Shown: positions 1 through 7,188, counted from the first letter of the stretch. The stretch: DNA of 17,804 bases from Litorivivens sp041625575 (GCA_041625575.1 JBFJTG010000064.1:1-17804); one strand, 5' to 3'. Numbers and translations are program-made. The notes: generated from the letters alone by a model not told the origin.

Positions 1-980
1 TAATCGACGCCCTGCTCGGCTTGTTCAATCAGCGTGTCCCGAAAAATTTCCCAGGTAAGGTCTTCAGCGACACCATCAACTTTTTCCAAGGCTTGATAAA
101 TTGGCACAGTGCCTACCGGCACGGGTGAGTTACGCACGATCCACTCGCGGGTTTCGTGAATGTTTTTTCCCGTCGACAAATCCATCATGGTATCGGCGCC
201 CCAGCGAATACCCCAGGTCAGCTTCGCCACTTCTTCTTCGATGGAAGAACCCAGAGCGGAATTACCAATATTGCCATTCACTTTGACCAGGAAATTACGG
301 CCAATAATCATTGGTTCCAATTCGGGGTGATTGATATTCGCGGGAATGATTGCGCGGCCTCGTGCCACTTCGTCGCGCACAAACTCGGGCGTAATTTCGT
401 CGGGAATAGCTGCACCAAAAGAGTTACCCGGGTGTTGCCGGCCATCCAGGCCTTGCTCTCGCGCCTGAACCAGCGCCATGTTTTCGCGGATAGCGATGTA
501 TTCCATTTCCGGGGTGATGATGCCTTGCCTGGCGTAGTGCATCTGCGACACATTTTTGCCGGCTTTGGCTTTGCGCGGCTTGCGCTTCAGATCAAAACGC
601 AGTTGCTCCAAGCTAACGTCGGCGCTGCGCTTTCGTGTGTACTGCGAACTGTCTCCTGCAAGTAATTCGGTATCGCCACGCGCTTCAATCCAGGCTTCAC
701 GCAATGGCGCCAGGCCTTTTCGAATATCGATATCGGCTTCAGGGTCCGTGTAAGGGCCAGAGGTGTCATACACGCGAACTGGCTGATTAGGCTCCAGGCG
801 CGTTTCGCCATCGGGGCCGGCGACAGGCGTCGGCGTAAGCTGGATTTCACGCATGGCCACACGAATGCTTTTGTCGGAGCCCTCCACGTGGATTTTGCGG
901 GAAGCAGGGAACGGCTGCACGGAGCCGTGATCGACCTTCGCGGTTTCACTCAGAAATTGGTATTCAGTTGAAGATGGCAT
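1..980 (-). CDS. thiC: ThiC, phosphomethylpyrimidine synthase (5' part; 3' end outside window)
   Basis: Radical-SAM enzyme that rearranges aminoimidazole ribotide to hydroxymethylpyrimidine phosphate, the pyrimidine half of thiamine; cytoplasmic. About 326 N-terminal residues are visible and the frame stays open at the left edge. The ATG at 980 follows a good Shine-Dalgarno (GAGGAAG at 989-983) and gives MPSSTEYQFLSETA. The family N-terminal domain reads through, with VYDTSGPYTDP, a QMHYARQGIITPEMEYIAIR stretch (roughly residues 148-167) and the VNGNIGNSALGSSIEEEV core block (about 227-244), followed by WGADTMMDLSTGK. Family proteins are about 600-640 residues, so nearly half is missing. The Fe-S cysteine motif lies near the C-terminus and cannot be checked here. 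It is read from its own promoter through a TPP riboswitch, so repression by thiamine pyrophosphate is expected. Identity is very secure. Confidence 0.97.
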   Translation of the reverse strand, partial: MPSSTEYQFLSETAKVDHGSVQPFPASRKIHVEGSDKSIRVAMREIQLTPTPVAGPDGETRLEPNQPVRVYDTSGPYTDPEADIDIRKGLAPLREAWIEARGDTELLAGDSSQYTRKRSADVSLEQLRFDLKRKPRKAKAGKNVSQMHYARQGIITPEMEYIAIRENMALVQAREQGLDGRQHPGNSFGAAIPDEITPEFVRDEVARGRAIIPANINHPELEPMIIGRNFLVKVNGNIGNSALGSSIEEEVAKLTWGIRWGADTMMDLSTGKNIHETREWIVRNSPVPVGTVPIYQALEKVDGVAEDLTWEIFRDTLIEQAEQGVD

Positions 981-1108
981 GGCTTCCTCGCACACAGTAA
1001 ATTAGTGGCCTGACGGCGCTAGCGGTACAAAAGTGGTTTTATAGAAAAGCACTCTGCACACGTGTACCACGCACAGGATCAATAACGAAGACGGGAAGAC
1101 AAGAGGCA

Positions 1109-1139
1109 GCAGTACTGATACTGCAAGAAGATATTCTTG
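1109..1139 (-). promoter_or_regulatory. Candidate expression platform: two abutting hairpins after the TPP aptamer
   Basis: Two perfect 6-bp, 4-nt-loop hairpins lie directly after the aptamer on the minus strand. The first pairs CAAGAA (1139-1134) with TTCTTG (1129-1124). The second pairs GCAGTA (1124-1119) with TACTGC (1114-1109). The 5' arm of the first hairpin uses the same bases as the 3' strand of aptamer helix P1, so the two are mutually exclusive. The hairpins also share one base (1124). Neither is followed by a clean U-tract (the next bases are TGCCTCTTGTCTTCC). This supports a switching role but not a classic intrinsic terminator. A CTTCC at 1098-1094 could pair with the thiC Shine-Dalgarno over only 5 bp, which is weak. 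Confidence 0.5.
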
Positions 1140-1219
1140 TTCCCTACGCCGGCATTATCCAGGTCAGGTTCAGCGGGTTAATCTCAGCCTGAGCAAAATT
1201 GCTCGGGCACCCCGACAAG
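1136..1219 (-). ncRNA. TPP riboswitch (THI element) in the thiC leader
   Basis: Read on the minus strand, this segment has the full conserved skeleton of the thiamine pyrophosphate aptamer: GGGGTGCCC at the start, a GC-rich P3 hairpin (GAGCA, a short T-rich loop, TGCTC), the pyrimidine-sensor CTGAGAT, then ACCCGCTGAACCTGA, CTGGATAATGCC and the closing GTAGGGAAC. The outer bases CTTGT (1219-1215) and ACAAG (1140-1136) can pair to close P1. It sits 155 nt upstream of the thiC start codon on the same strand. By family knowledge, TPP binding closes P1 and lowers thiC expression. Whether this copy acts on transcription or translation is not clear from sequence. Confidence 0.97.
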
Positions 1220-1226
1220 AAAGGAA

Positions 1227-1255
1227 AGTGTAGTCTTTCGCCGACGCACTAGCAA
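1227..1255 (-). promoter_or_regulatory. Sigma70-type promoter of thiC
   Basis: On the minus strand a -35 TTGCTA (1255-1250) and a -10 TACACT (1232-1227) are separated by exactly 17 bp; each matches four of six consensus bases. Transcription would start near 1219-1221, exactly at the 5' edge of the TPP aptamer, which makes the assignment more believable than the hexamers alone. It lies just downstream of pgpA, so thiC can be transcribed independently of the upstream operon. Confidence 0.6.
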
Positions 1256-1310
1256 CTGCCACGCTGCCAGATTCACCAGACCGGGTCGGCAGGCGCCGAA
1301 AAGCTGGCTT

Positions 1311-1781
1311 TTACAGTAAGTACATTAGCGCAAGCTGAAGCAGGACAGCCGCAAAAACTCCGGCTAATACGTCATCGATCATAATGCCAAAACCTCCGTG
1401 CACCTGCTTATCCAGCCACTTAATCGGCCAGGGCTTGAGAATGTCGAAGACGCGAAACAGGGCGAAACCGGCCAGTATCCAGAGCGGCTCGGCGGGCACT
1501 GCGCACATGGTGACCCAGAAGCCGACAAACTCGTCCCAGACGATGCTGCCATCATCGTGCACGCCCATTGCCTTTGCCGTATAGCCGCAGCAAAACACGC
1601 CGAAGCCGAAGGCCACCAGCACGACAGCGAGATAAACGGGCAGAGATAAGGGCTGGAGCAGCAACCACAGCGGAATAGCCATTAAGGTGCCAAAAGTTCC
1701 CGGCGCTTTCGGCACTAATCCGGAGCCAAGCCCAAAGCTAGCCAGGTGGATGGGGTTCTTACACAGCTGGAAACGATTCAT
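1311..1781 (-). CDS. pgpA: PgpA, phosphatidylglycerophosphatase A
   Basis: Inner-membrane phosphatase that removes phosphate from phosphatidylglycerol phosphate to give phosphatidylglycerol. The 156-residue product has the usual family length. It starts with the family signature around KNPIHLASFGLGSGLVPKAPGTFGTL, where the G-L-x-P-K-A-P-G-T-F-G-T block (about residues 20-32) is diagnostic. A conserved acidic WDEFVGFW motif lies near residues 82-89 and IDDVLAGV near 136-143. Four hydrophobic segments fit an integral membrane protein. The ATG start overlaps the thiL stop as ATGA (4-bp overlap), indicating translational coupling; thiL-pgpA adjacency is common in gammaproteobacteria although the two act in different pathways. 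It is the last gene of the minus-strand run before the thiC promoter. Confidence 0.95.
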   Translation of the reverse strand: MNRFQLCKNPIHLASFGLGSGLVPKAPGTFGTLMAIPLWLLLQPLSLPVYLAVVLVAFGFGVFCCGYTAKAMGVHDDGSIVWDEFVGFWVTMCAVPAEPLWILAGFALFRVFDILKPWPIKWLDKQVHGGFGIMIDDVLAGVFAAVLLQLALMYLL

Positions 1782-2728
1782 GAAAAATGCCTGTAACCGG
1801 TTTGATCAAATGCCACAAGTTCACCCTTAGCATCAAGGCAACGAAGTCCTCGCCGGTCGCTGATGCTACCCACGCAGCTCAATTCGACTCCCTGCTCAGC
1901 AGCGAGTGCGCGCAGCGTGTCGGTCGCAATCTGGGGAGCCGTAAAACAAAGCTGATAATCGTCGCCGCCAGTAAGCGCATAGCTCTGGGCCTGATTCAAC
2001 GGGTAGCCGGCGCGCAATGCGGCCGATAAAGGAATGTTGTCCAGCCGGATGTCCGCACCGACAACGCTTGCAGTAAGTATATGCTCAAGATCCGCCAGCA
2101 AGCCGTCAGAGATATCAATTGCCGCATGCGCTAGCCCTATAAGCGAAGGGGCGAAGCCCGCAGGCGGTTGCGGGTAGTAATAACTCTCGTAGAAAACATT
2201 GTCGGCTGGAGCCTGATCAATAAAGTCCAGTGCTGCGCGCGCATCGCCCAAGCTGCCGGTAATCCAGATCTCATCTCCGGCCTTGGCAGTAGAGCGCAGC
2301 AAGGCTTCACCACTCGCGACTTCACCAAACACCTGTAGCGACAATGTTAGTGGCCCGCGTGTCGTATCGCCGCCCACCAGAGGAATATTGAAATGATCGG
2401 CCGCACTCGCCAGACCGTCGGCAAAACTAGCCAACCAACTTTCATCAGCAGCCGGCAAGGTGAGTGCAAGACAAAATCCAGTCGGCTTAGCCCCACAGGC
2501 AGCCAGGTCACTGACCGCAGCGGCCAAACAGCGCCAGCCCAAACCGCGAGGATCAGCCTGGGCGGGAAAGTGGACCGATTCGACCATGGTATCGATTGAG
2601 GTGCAGAGTTGATGCCCGGGGCTGAGCGACAGCACGGCGCAATCATCACCGATGCCGGTGATGACTGCCGAACTCATTTTGAAAGGAGCAAAATAGCGCT
2701 GGATTAAGTCAAATTCAGATAGCGCCAT
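1778..2728 (-). CDS. thiL: ThiL, thiamine-monophosphate kinase
   Basis: Phosphorylates thiamine monophosphate with ATP to thiamine pyrophosphate, the last step of the pathway; cytoplasmic, PurM/AIR-synthetase-like fold. The 316-residue product shows the expected motifs in order: GIGDDCAV with metal-binding aspartates at 28-29, SIDTMVESVHF (44-54), SDLAACGA (73-80), LVGGDTTRG (117-125), AIDISDGLLADLEH near 205-218 and LTGGDDYQLCF near 260. The length is normal. It starts 12 bp after the nusB stop and ends in a 4-bp overlap with pgpA. Its product TPP is the ligand of the riboswitch controlling thiC about 1.5 kb downstream, so the maker of the signal and a gene that senses it are neighbours. No riboswitch precedes thiL itself. 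Confidence 0.97.
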   Translation of the reverse strand: MALSEFDLIQRYFAPFKMSSAVITGIGDDCAVLSLSPGHQLCTSIDTMVESVHFPAQADPRGLGWRCLAAAVSDLAACGAKPTGFCLALTLPAADESWLASFADGLASAADHFNIPLVGGDTTRGPLTLSLQVFGEVASGEALLRSTAKAGDEIWITGSLGDARAALDFIDQAPADNVFYESYYYPQPPAGFAPSLIGLAHAAIDISDGLLADLEHILTASVVGADIRLDNIPLSAALRAGYPLNQAQSYALTGGDDYQLCFTAPQIATDTLRALAAEQGVELSCVGSISDRRGLRCLDAKGELVAFDQTGYRHFS

Positions 2729-2740
2729 AAGGTGCGAGCC

Positions 2741-3199
2741 CTAGCGACTACCGATATCAATTTCAATCTTGCGCGCAGTGGCGGCAACTTTGTCCAGCAC
2801 ACTGTTGATATAGCGGTGACCGTCAGTTGCGCCAAAACGCTTGGCCAGATTGATGCTTTCGTTGATCACAACCCGATAAGGCACGTCGATACGATGAAGT
2901 AACTCATACACACCCATTCGAAGCAGCGTGAGCTCAATCGGATCGAGATCACTCAACTTTCGATCGAGCAAAGGTTCAAACTGGGCCTGCAGATCATTCA
3001 AATTGCCGGGAACGCCGTGGAGTAGCTCACCGAAATAGTCGGTATCTACGTGTGTCATGTCATTATCGACAAGAAACTGGGCCTCGATATCATTGATGGG
3101 CTGCTTGGCAATTTCCCATTGATACAGAGCCTGCAAGGCATAATGCCGCGCCTTTCGGCGCAGCGCGGGGAGGTTCTTGTCGGGCACTGTTGAAGACAC
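2741..3199 (-). CDS. nusB: NusB, transcription antitermination factor
   Basis: RNA-binding all-helical protein that with NusE (S10) binds boxA RNA and promotes antitermination in rRNA operons. The core begins ALRRKARHYALQALYQWE, the family N-terminal helix. Further signatures are LDRKLSDLDPIELTLLRMGVYEL, then VVINESINLAKRFGATDGHRYINSVLDKVA at the C-terminus. No ATG fits. I chose the GTG at 3199 because GAGG lies 5 bp upstream of it. A TTG at 3214 (157 residues, 8-bp overlap with ribH) is possible but has only a poor ribosome site. With GTG the protein has 152 residues and begins 7 bp after the ribH stop. NusB downstream of ribH is a widespread arrangement. The identity is secure; the start is moderately so. 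Confidence 0.95.
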   Translation of the reverse strand: MSSTVPDKNLPALRRKARHYALQALYQWEIAKQPINDIEAQFLVDNDMTHVDTDYFGELLHGVPGNLNDLQAQFEPLLDRKLSDLDPIELTLLRMGVYELLHRIDVPYRVVINESINLAKRFGATDGHRYINSVLDKVAATARKIEIDIGSR

Positions 3200-3206
3200 C
3201 GCTACC

Positions 3207-3680
3207 TCAACCAATATTCTTTAAAAGACTGACCATTTCCAAGGCAGACAGGGCAGCTTCTTCACCCTTGTTCCCTGCTTTGGTGCCGGCGCGTTCGATC
3301 GCTTGCTCAATACTGTCGACGGTTAGAACACCGAAGGCAACCGGCAGGCCAAACTGCATGGACACTTGTGCCAAACCTTTGACGCACTCGCCTGCCACGT
3401 ATTCAAAGTGGGGCGTACCGCCGCGAATCACGGCCCCTAAGGCGATGATCGCGTCATACTTTTTGGTTTCTGCCACTTTCTGGCAAACCAGCGGAATCTC
3501 AAACGCGCCTGGTGCCCGTACAATGCTCACATCAGCATCTTTAATGCCGTGACGGCGCAAGGTGTCTTTGGCGCCTTCGAGCAGGCTCTCGACCACAAAG
3601 GCATTCCAGCGGCCGACAACAATCGCGTAACGACCGGCGCAGTTCGCGAAATCCCCCTCAATGGGTTTGTTAGTACTCAT
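3207..3680 (-). CDS. ribH: RibH, 6,7-dimethyl-8-ribityllumazine synthase
   Basis: Condenses 5-amino-6-ribitylaminouracil with 3,4-dihydroxy-2-butanone 4-phosphate to the lumazine that riboflavin synthase uses; cytoplasmic, usually a pentamer or 60-mer shell. The 157-residue product is of normal length. Visible motifs are VGRWNAFVVESLLEGA (about 22-37), VRAPGAFEIPL (substrate loop), IALGAVIRGGTPHFEYV with the family catalytic histidine in TPHFEYV, and NKGEEAALSALEM near the C-terminus. A good ribosome site (AGGA, 7 nt from the ATG) precedes it. It lies 57 bp after the ribBX stop; that spacer contains a small tandem repeat but no FMN riboswitch. Its stop falls inside the ribosome site of nusB, suggesting coupling. 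Confidence 0.97.
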   Translation of the reverse strand: MSTNKPIEGDFANCAGRYAIVVGRWNAFVVESLLEGAKDTLRRHGIKDADVSIVRAPGAFEIPLVCQKVAETKKYDAIIALGAVIRGGTPHFEYVAGECVKGLAQVSMQFGLPVAFGVLTVDSIEQAIERAGTKAGNKGEEAALSALEMVSLLKNIG

Positions 3681-3737
3681 GCGTTTTCCTGTTTCTCTCG
3701 TTGAATGTCGTTGAACATCAATAAAATGAAACCGCGT

Positions 3738-4874
3738 TTACTCTGCGGGTGTAATGGTTCCGTCAGCGCTGACGAACTCGGCAATATCCAGGTCAAAGCC
3801 GGAAATCGCATTATACTTGATTGGCGCGCCCATCAGTCGAATTTTGCCGACACCAAGATCTCGCAGTATCTGCGAGCCCAAGCCCACATTGAGATAGGTA
3901 TTCTGATGCTGGGCGCTGTCGCCCAGTGGCGCCGGGGTTTTACCACGTGCAATATCGAGGCTGGCGAGCAGATCGGCCGGAGATTCCCGGTTCGACAGCA
4001 GCACAACCACGCCGCCCTCTTCAGCCACGCGACTGAGACAGCGGTTCATATTCCAGCCGACGGTCTCGCCCGGCAAATGCACGTGCAGCAAGTCGCGAAC
4101 AGCGGAGCCCAGATGTACTCGCACGAGACAGGGCGCTTCGTGATTCACATCGCCTTTGACCATAGCAAAGTGAATATCATCACTTACGTCGTCTTTATAG
4201 CTATGCAGCTGAAATTCACCAAAATCGGTATTGATCGTTTCAACCGACAACTTGTGAATGGTTTGCTCGTTCACCACACGGTAGTGAATCAAATTGGCGA
4301 TAGTGCCAATTTTGAGATTGTGCAGTTCAGCGAATTTTTCCAGGTCCGGGCGACGCGCCATTGAACCGTCGTCATTCATGATTTCACAAATCACGCCGGA
4401 AGGATCGAACCCTCCCAAGCGGGCCAGATCGCAGGCCGCCTCGGTGTGGCCGGCGCGAGTCAGTACGCCGCCGCGCTCTGCCATCAACGGAAATATATGT
4501 CCGGGCTGAACAATATCAGAGGCCACCGCATTTTTAGCCGCCGCAACACGCACGGTTTGCGCGCGATCCGCCGCCGATATACCGGTGGTAACACCTTCTT
4601 TCGCTTCGATCGACAAGGTAAATTTGGTACCAAAGCCGGAGGCATTGCGATCAACCATCAAAGGTAAGCCTAGACGCTCGCAGCGCTCTCGCGTCATCGG
4701 CATACATATGAGTCCACGTGCATGCATCGCCATAAAGTTGATGTCTTGCGGGCGCACACACTCCGCCGCCATGACCAGGTCGCCTTCGTTTTCGCGATCT
4801 TCGTCATCCATCAAGATAACCATTTTGCCCAAGCGGATATCCTGAATCAGCTCTTCAATCGTATTTAACGCCAT
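3738..4874 (-). CDS. ribBX: RibBX: DHBP synthase fused to a degenerate GTP cyclohydrolase II-like domain
   Basis: The N-terminal domain (about residues 1-205) is 3,4-dihydroxy-2-butanone 4-phosphate synthase, which makes the four-carbon riboflavin precursor from ribulose 5-phosphate. It has the acidic loop MDDEDRENEGDL (22-33), FTLSIEAKEGVTTGISAADR, and RAGHTEAACDLARL before GVICEIMNDDGSMARRPDL. The C-terminal domain (about 210-378) has the outline of RibA, including NVGLGSQILRDLGVGKIRLM. It lacks the zinc motif C-x10-C-x-C (the stretch after VRVH reads LGSAVRDLLHVHLPGETVG) and also lacks the GRGIGL-type loop. It should therefore not be an active GTP cyclohydrolase II; a separate ribA is expected elsewhere. 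This matches the RibBX hybrids known in Shewanella and relatives. Automatic annotation would likely call it bifunctional ribBA. It lies 29 bp after ribE. Confidence 0.93.
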   Translation of the reverse strand: MALNTIEELIQDIRLGKMVILMDDEDRENEGDLVMAAECVRPQDINFMAMHARGLICMPMTRERCERLGLPLMVDRNASGFGTKFTLSIEAKEGVTTGISAADRAQTVRVAAAKNAVASDIVQPGHIFPLMAERGGVLTRAGHTEAACDLARLGGFDPSGVICEIMNDDGSMARRPDLEKFAELHNLKIGTIANLIHYRVVNEQTIHKLSVETINTDFGEFQLHSYKDDVSDDIHFAMVKGDVNHEAPCLVRVHLGSAVRDLLHVHLPGETVGWNMNRCLSRVAEEGGVVVLLSNRESPADLLASLDIARGKTPAPLGDSAQHQNTYLNVGLGSQILRDLGVGKIRLMGAPIKYNAISGFDLDIAEFVSADGTITPAE

Positions 4875-4903
4875 AATCTCCCAACCTGTTAACGTGCAGC
4901 CGC

Positions 4904-5563
4904 TTATCCGCGCCCGCGCAAAAATCCATGTTCAGCCAAAAAGGCCTTATCAATACCTGAAGGCTCAGCGGCACTGCCGACAAGCAAACGTTCTAAATAA
5001 CGCGCAATAATATCCACTTCCAGATTGACCCGATCTCCAATCCGGTAGTCACAAATCACTGTTTGCGCCGCGCTATGAGGAATAATATTCAGCGCAACGC
5101 CATCGTCCGACAGAGCATTAATAGTCAAGCTCACACCATCGATACAAATCGAACCTTTGTGCGCGGTGTAACGTTGAAGTTCTTTGGGCACCGACACACT
5201 TAAGCGTATCGAGCGCGCATCATCGTAGCGCTCGGCAATCAATCCCGTGCCGTCAATATGGCCACTGACAATATGACCGTCAAATCGGCCATTGGCCAAC
5301 ATTGCGCGCTCCAGATTCACCCGCGTGCCGGTTTTTGCATTCGCAAGCGAGCTCAGCGACAGGGTTTCGCGTGATACGTCGGCCTGAAAACTTTCAGCGT
5401 CCAGGTGTGTAACCGTGAGACAAACGCCATTGACCGCAATGCTGTCACCCAATTTTACCGTAGCGAGATCCAAACCACCGGCCTTAATCGCCAGCACCTT
5501 GTCGCCGCCTTTATCGCTAATGGCCTTGATCTCGCCCACTGTTTCGACAATGCCCGTAAACAC
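4904..5563 (-). CDS. ribE: Riboflavin synthase, alpha subunit
   Basis: Dismutates two molecules of 6,7-dimethyl-8-ribityllumazine into riboflavin and the pyrimidine precursor; cytoplasmic homotrimer. The 219-residue product has two tandem lumazine-binding domains. The first (about 1-96) opens with MFTGIVETVGEI and carries GDSIAVNGVCLTVT. The second (about 97-190) carries RFDGHIVSGHIDGTG and GSICIDGVSLTIN. The start codon is GTG, overlapping the ribD stop by one base as TAGTG, so translation is probably coupled to ribD. The MFTGIVE start is invariant in the family, which fixes this GTG as the start. It is called ribC in E. coli nomenclature. Confidence 0.97.
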   Translation of the reverse strand: MFTGIVETVGEIKAISDKGGDKVLAIKAGGLDLATVKLGDSIAVNGVCLTVTHLDAESFQADVSRETLSLSSLANAKTGTRVNLERAMLANGRFDGHIVSGHIDGTGLIAERYDDARSIRLSVSVPKELQRYTAHKGSICIDGVSLTINALSDDGVALNIIPHSAAQTVICDYRIGDRVNLEVDIIARYLERLLVGSAAEPSGIDKAFLAEHGFLRGRG

Positions 5564-6693
5564 TAGCCCGACACCGCCTTCACAGTAATGTCCATGCGCC
5601 AGTCATCGCCGACTGCCCGGATGTCTTCAATATCCAGCGTGCGCTGCTCTTTCATGTCGTTCAGCGGTAAATCCATTAAAGGTCTGGCGTTACTGCCTAA
5701 TAGCGTTGGTGCCATATAGACGGTTAGGGCGTCCAGCAAACCAGCCTGCATAAAAGCACCGCTCAAGGTTGCACCTGCCTCTACCATCACTTCGTTACAC
5801 TGGCGCCGGGCTAATTCCTTTAGCAGCGCAGCCAAATCGACGCGCCCCTTGTCGCCCGCCAACAGCAGGACTTCAGCACCAGCAGCTTCAAGAGCAGCCC
5901 GGCGCTCGGAATCGTTCTGCGCCGCCACGATTAAAATCTTGCCGCCGGATTGAAACAAGGCTGCGCTCGTCGAGGTCCGCATGCGGGAGTCCACTATCAC
6001 CCGCAGTGGCTGACGACAGTTCAGCGCCTCTATGCCAGCTTCGTCGGGCCGCACTGTGAGAGCCGCATTATCAGTCATAACCGTTTCAACGCCACTCACG
6101 ATGGCGCAACTGCATGCCCTTAGCCGTTGCACGTCGGCTCTGGCTGCGGCTCCGGTTATCCATTTACTGGCACCAGAAGCCATCGCGGTGCGGCCATCAA
6201 CGCTCATGGCAAGTTTAGCGCGCACGCGCGGCAAACCGAATTTCATCCGCTTGATAAAACCTGCATTCAGCGCTTCGGCATCCGCTTGCTGTATGCCGAC
6301 ATCGACTCCGATTCCCGCTTTTTGCAGCAAGCTAATTCCCTTGCCTGCAACCAGAGGGTTGGGGTCCTGCATCGCAATGACTACACGCGCCACCCCGGCC
6401 TTGATCAGCGTTTCCGCGCAGGGTGGTGTTTTACCGTGGTGCGAACAGGGCTCCAGGCTGACATAAGCCGTTGCCCCGCTGGCGTCATCACAATTTGCCA
6501 GCGCATTCACTTCTGCATGCGCTTGGCCGGCGCGCTGGTGCCAGCCCTCAGCCAGCAGACGCCCCTCCTTTACCAGCACGCACCCCACTCGGGGATTCGG
6601 GCTGGTGCTGTAGCGACCCTTGGCAGCCAAGACGATAGCCTGAGCCATCCAATAGGCATCATCGACTGCGTTGGCAAGGGGCTGCTCGCTCAT
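5563..6693 (-). CDS. ribD: RibD, bifunctional pyrimidine deaminase / reductase of riboflavin synthesis
   Basis: Carries out the second and third steps of riboflavin synthesis: deamination of the diaminopyrimidinone, then NADPH-dependent reduction of the ribosyl side chain. The 376-residue product has the normal two-domain build. The deaminase domain (1-145) has TSPNPRVGCVLV and the zinc site HAE (H59, E61) with PCSHHGKTPPC (C83, C92). The reductase domain (about 150-376) starts PRVRAKLAMSVDGRTA and has SKWITGAAARADVQRLRA. The ATG overlaps the nrdR stop as ATGA, and the stop overlaps the ribE GTG. All catalytic ligands are present, so it should be active. Confidence 0.97.
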   Translation of the reverse strand: MSEQPLANAVDDAYWMAQAIVLAAKGRYSTSPNPRVGCVLVKEGRLLAEGWHQRAGQAHAEVNALANCDDASGATAYVSLEPCSHHGKTPPCAETLIKAGVARVVIAMQDPNPLVAGKGISLLQKAGIGVDVGIQQADAEALNAGFIKRMKFGLPRVRAKLAMSVDGRTAMASGASKWITGAAARADVQRLRACSCAIVSGVETVMTDNAALTVRPDEAGIEALNCRQPLRVIVDSRMRTSTSAALFQSGGKILIVAAQNDSERRAALEAAGAEVLLLAGDKGRVDLAALLKELARRQCNEVMVEAGATLSGAFMQAGLLDALTVYMAPTLLGSNARPLMDLPLNDMKEQRTLDIEDIRAVGDDWRMDITVKAVSG

Positions 6694-7166
6694 GAGGCTT
6701 TGTCGGATTCCGCTTTGCTGCCGGACAAGCGGTCAATTTCGGCACGAAATTCTTCGAGATCCTGAAAACTGCGGTAAACCGAGGCAAAGCGCACATAGGC
6801 CACGTGATCGATTTTCTGCAGGTGATCCATCACCAATTCGCCAATTTGCAGGGCCGGCACTTCACGCTCGCCCTTGGATTGCAGCACGCGCTTGATATCG
6901 GTAATGGTCGCTTCAATTTTCTCTACGCTGACCGCGCGTTTCTCCAAAGCTCGCATTAAACCGGCACGGAGCTTTTCTTCATCGAAGGGCTCGCGTCTGT
7001 CGTTGCTTTTAATCACCTTCGGCATCAACAGCTCGGCAGACTCGTAGGTGGTGAAGCGCTCTGCACACGACAAACACTCACGGCGACGGCGCACCTGACC
7101 GCCTTCGGCGACCAGACGCGAATCGATGACTTTGGTGTCGTCAAATATGCAAAAAGGGCAACGCAT
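6690..7166 (-). CDS. nrdR: NrdR, transcriptional repressor of ribonucleotide reductase genes
   Basis: Zinc-ribbon / ATP-cone repressor that senses (d)ATP and shuts off ribonucleotide reductase operons through NrdR boxes. The 158-residue product has the zinc ribbon with C3, C6, C31 and C34 (CPFC and CLSC), the basic VRRRRECLSCAERFTTYE block, and an ATP-cone domain from about 46 to 136 (VIKSNDRREPFDEEKLRAGL, then VAYVRFASVYRSFQDLEEF). The ATG follows GAGG at 8 nt. It is the first gene of the operon-like run toward pgpA and overlaps ribD by 4 bp; the nrdR-ribD order is common in this class. I see no NrdR-box palindrome in its own upstream region. Confidence 0.97.
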   Translation of the reverse strand: MRCPFCIFDDTKVIDSRLVAEGGQVRRRRECLSCAERFTTYESAELLMPKVIKSNDRREPFDEEKLRAGLMRALEKRAVSVEKIEATITDIKRVLQSKGEREVPALQIGELVMDHLQKIDHVAYVRFASVYRSFQDLEEFRAEIDRLSGSKAESDKAS

Positions 7167-7188
7167 AGATAAGCCTCTAAGATTGGTC

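Noticed and set aside
3705..4364. 219-codon open frame on the plus strand, antisense to ribBX
   Set aside because: It lies wholly over the secure ribBX gene and its 3' spacer, has no ribosome site or recognisable motif, and reads like the shadow of a codon-biased gene.
3681..4903. FMN riboswitch (RFN element) near the rib genes
   Set aside because: Spacers are 57 and 29 bp, far too short, and lack the conserved RFN sequence blocks.
6127..6765. 212-codon open frame on the plus strand over ribD and the end of nrdR
   Set aside because: Antisense to ribD, crosses the ribD/nrdR junction, and has no family resemblance or ribosome site.
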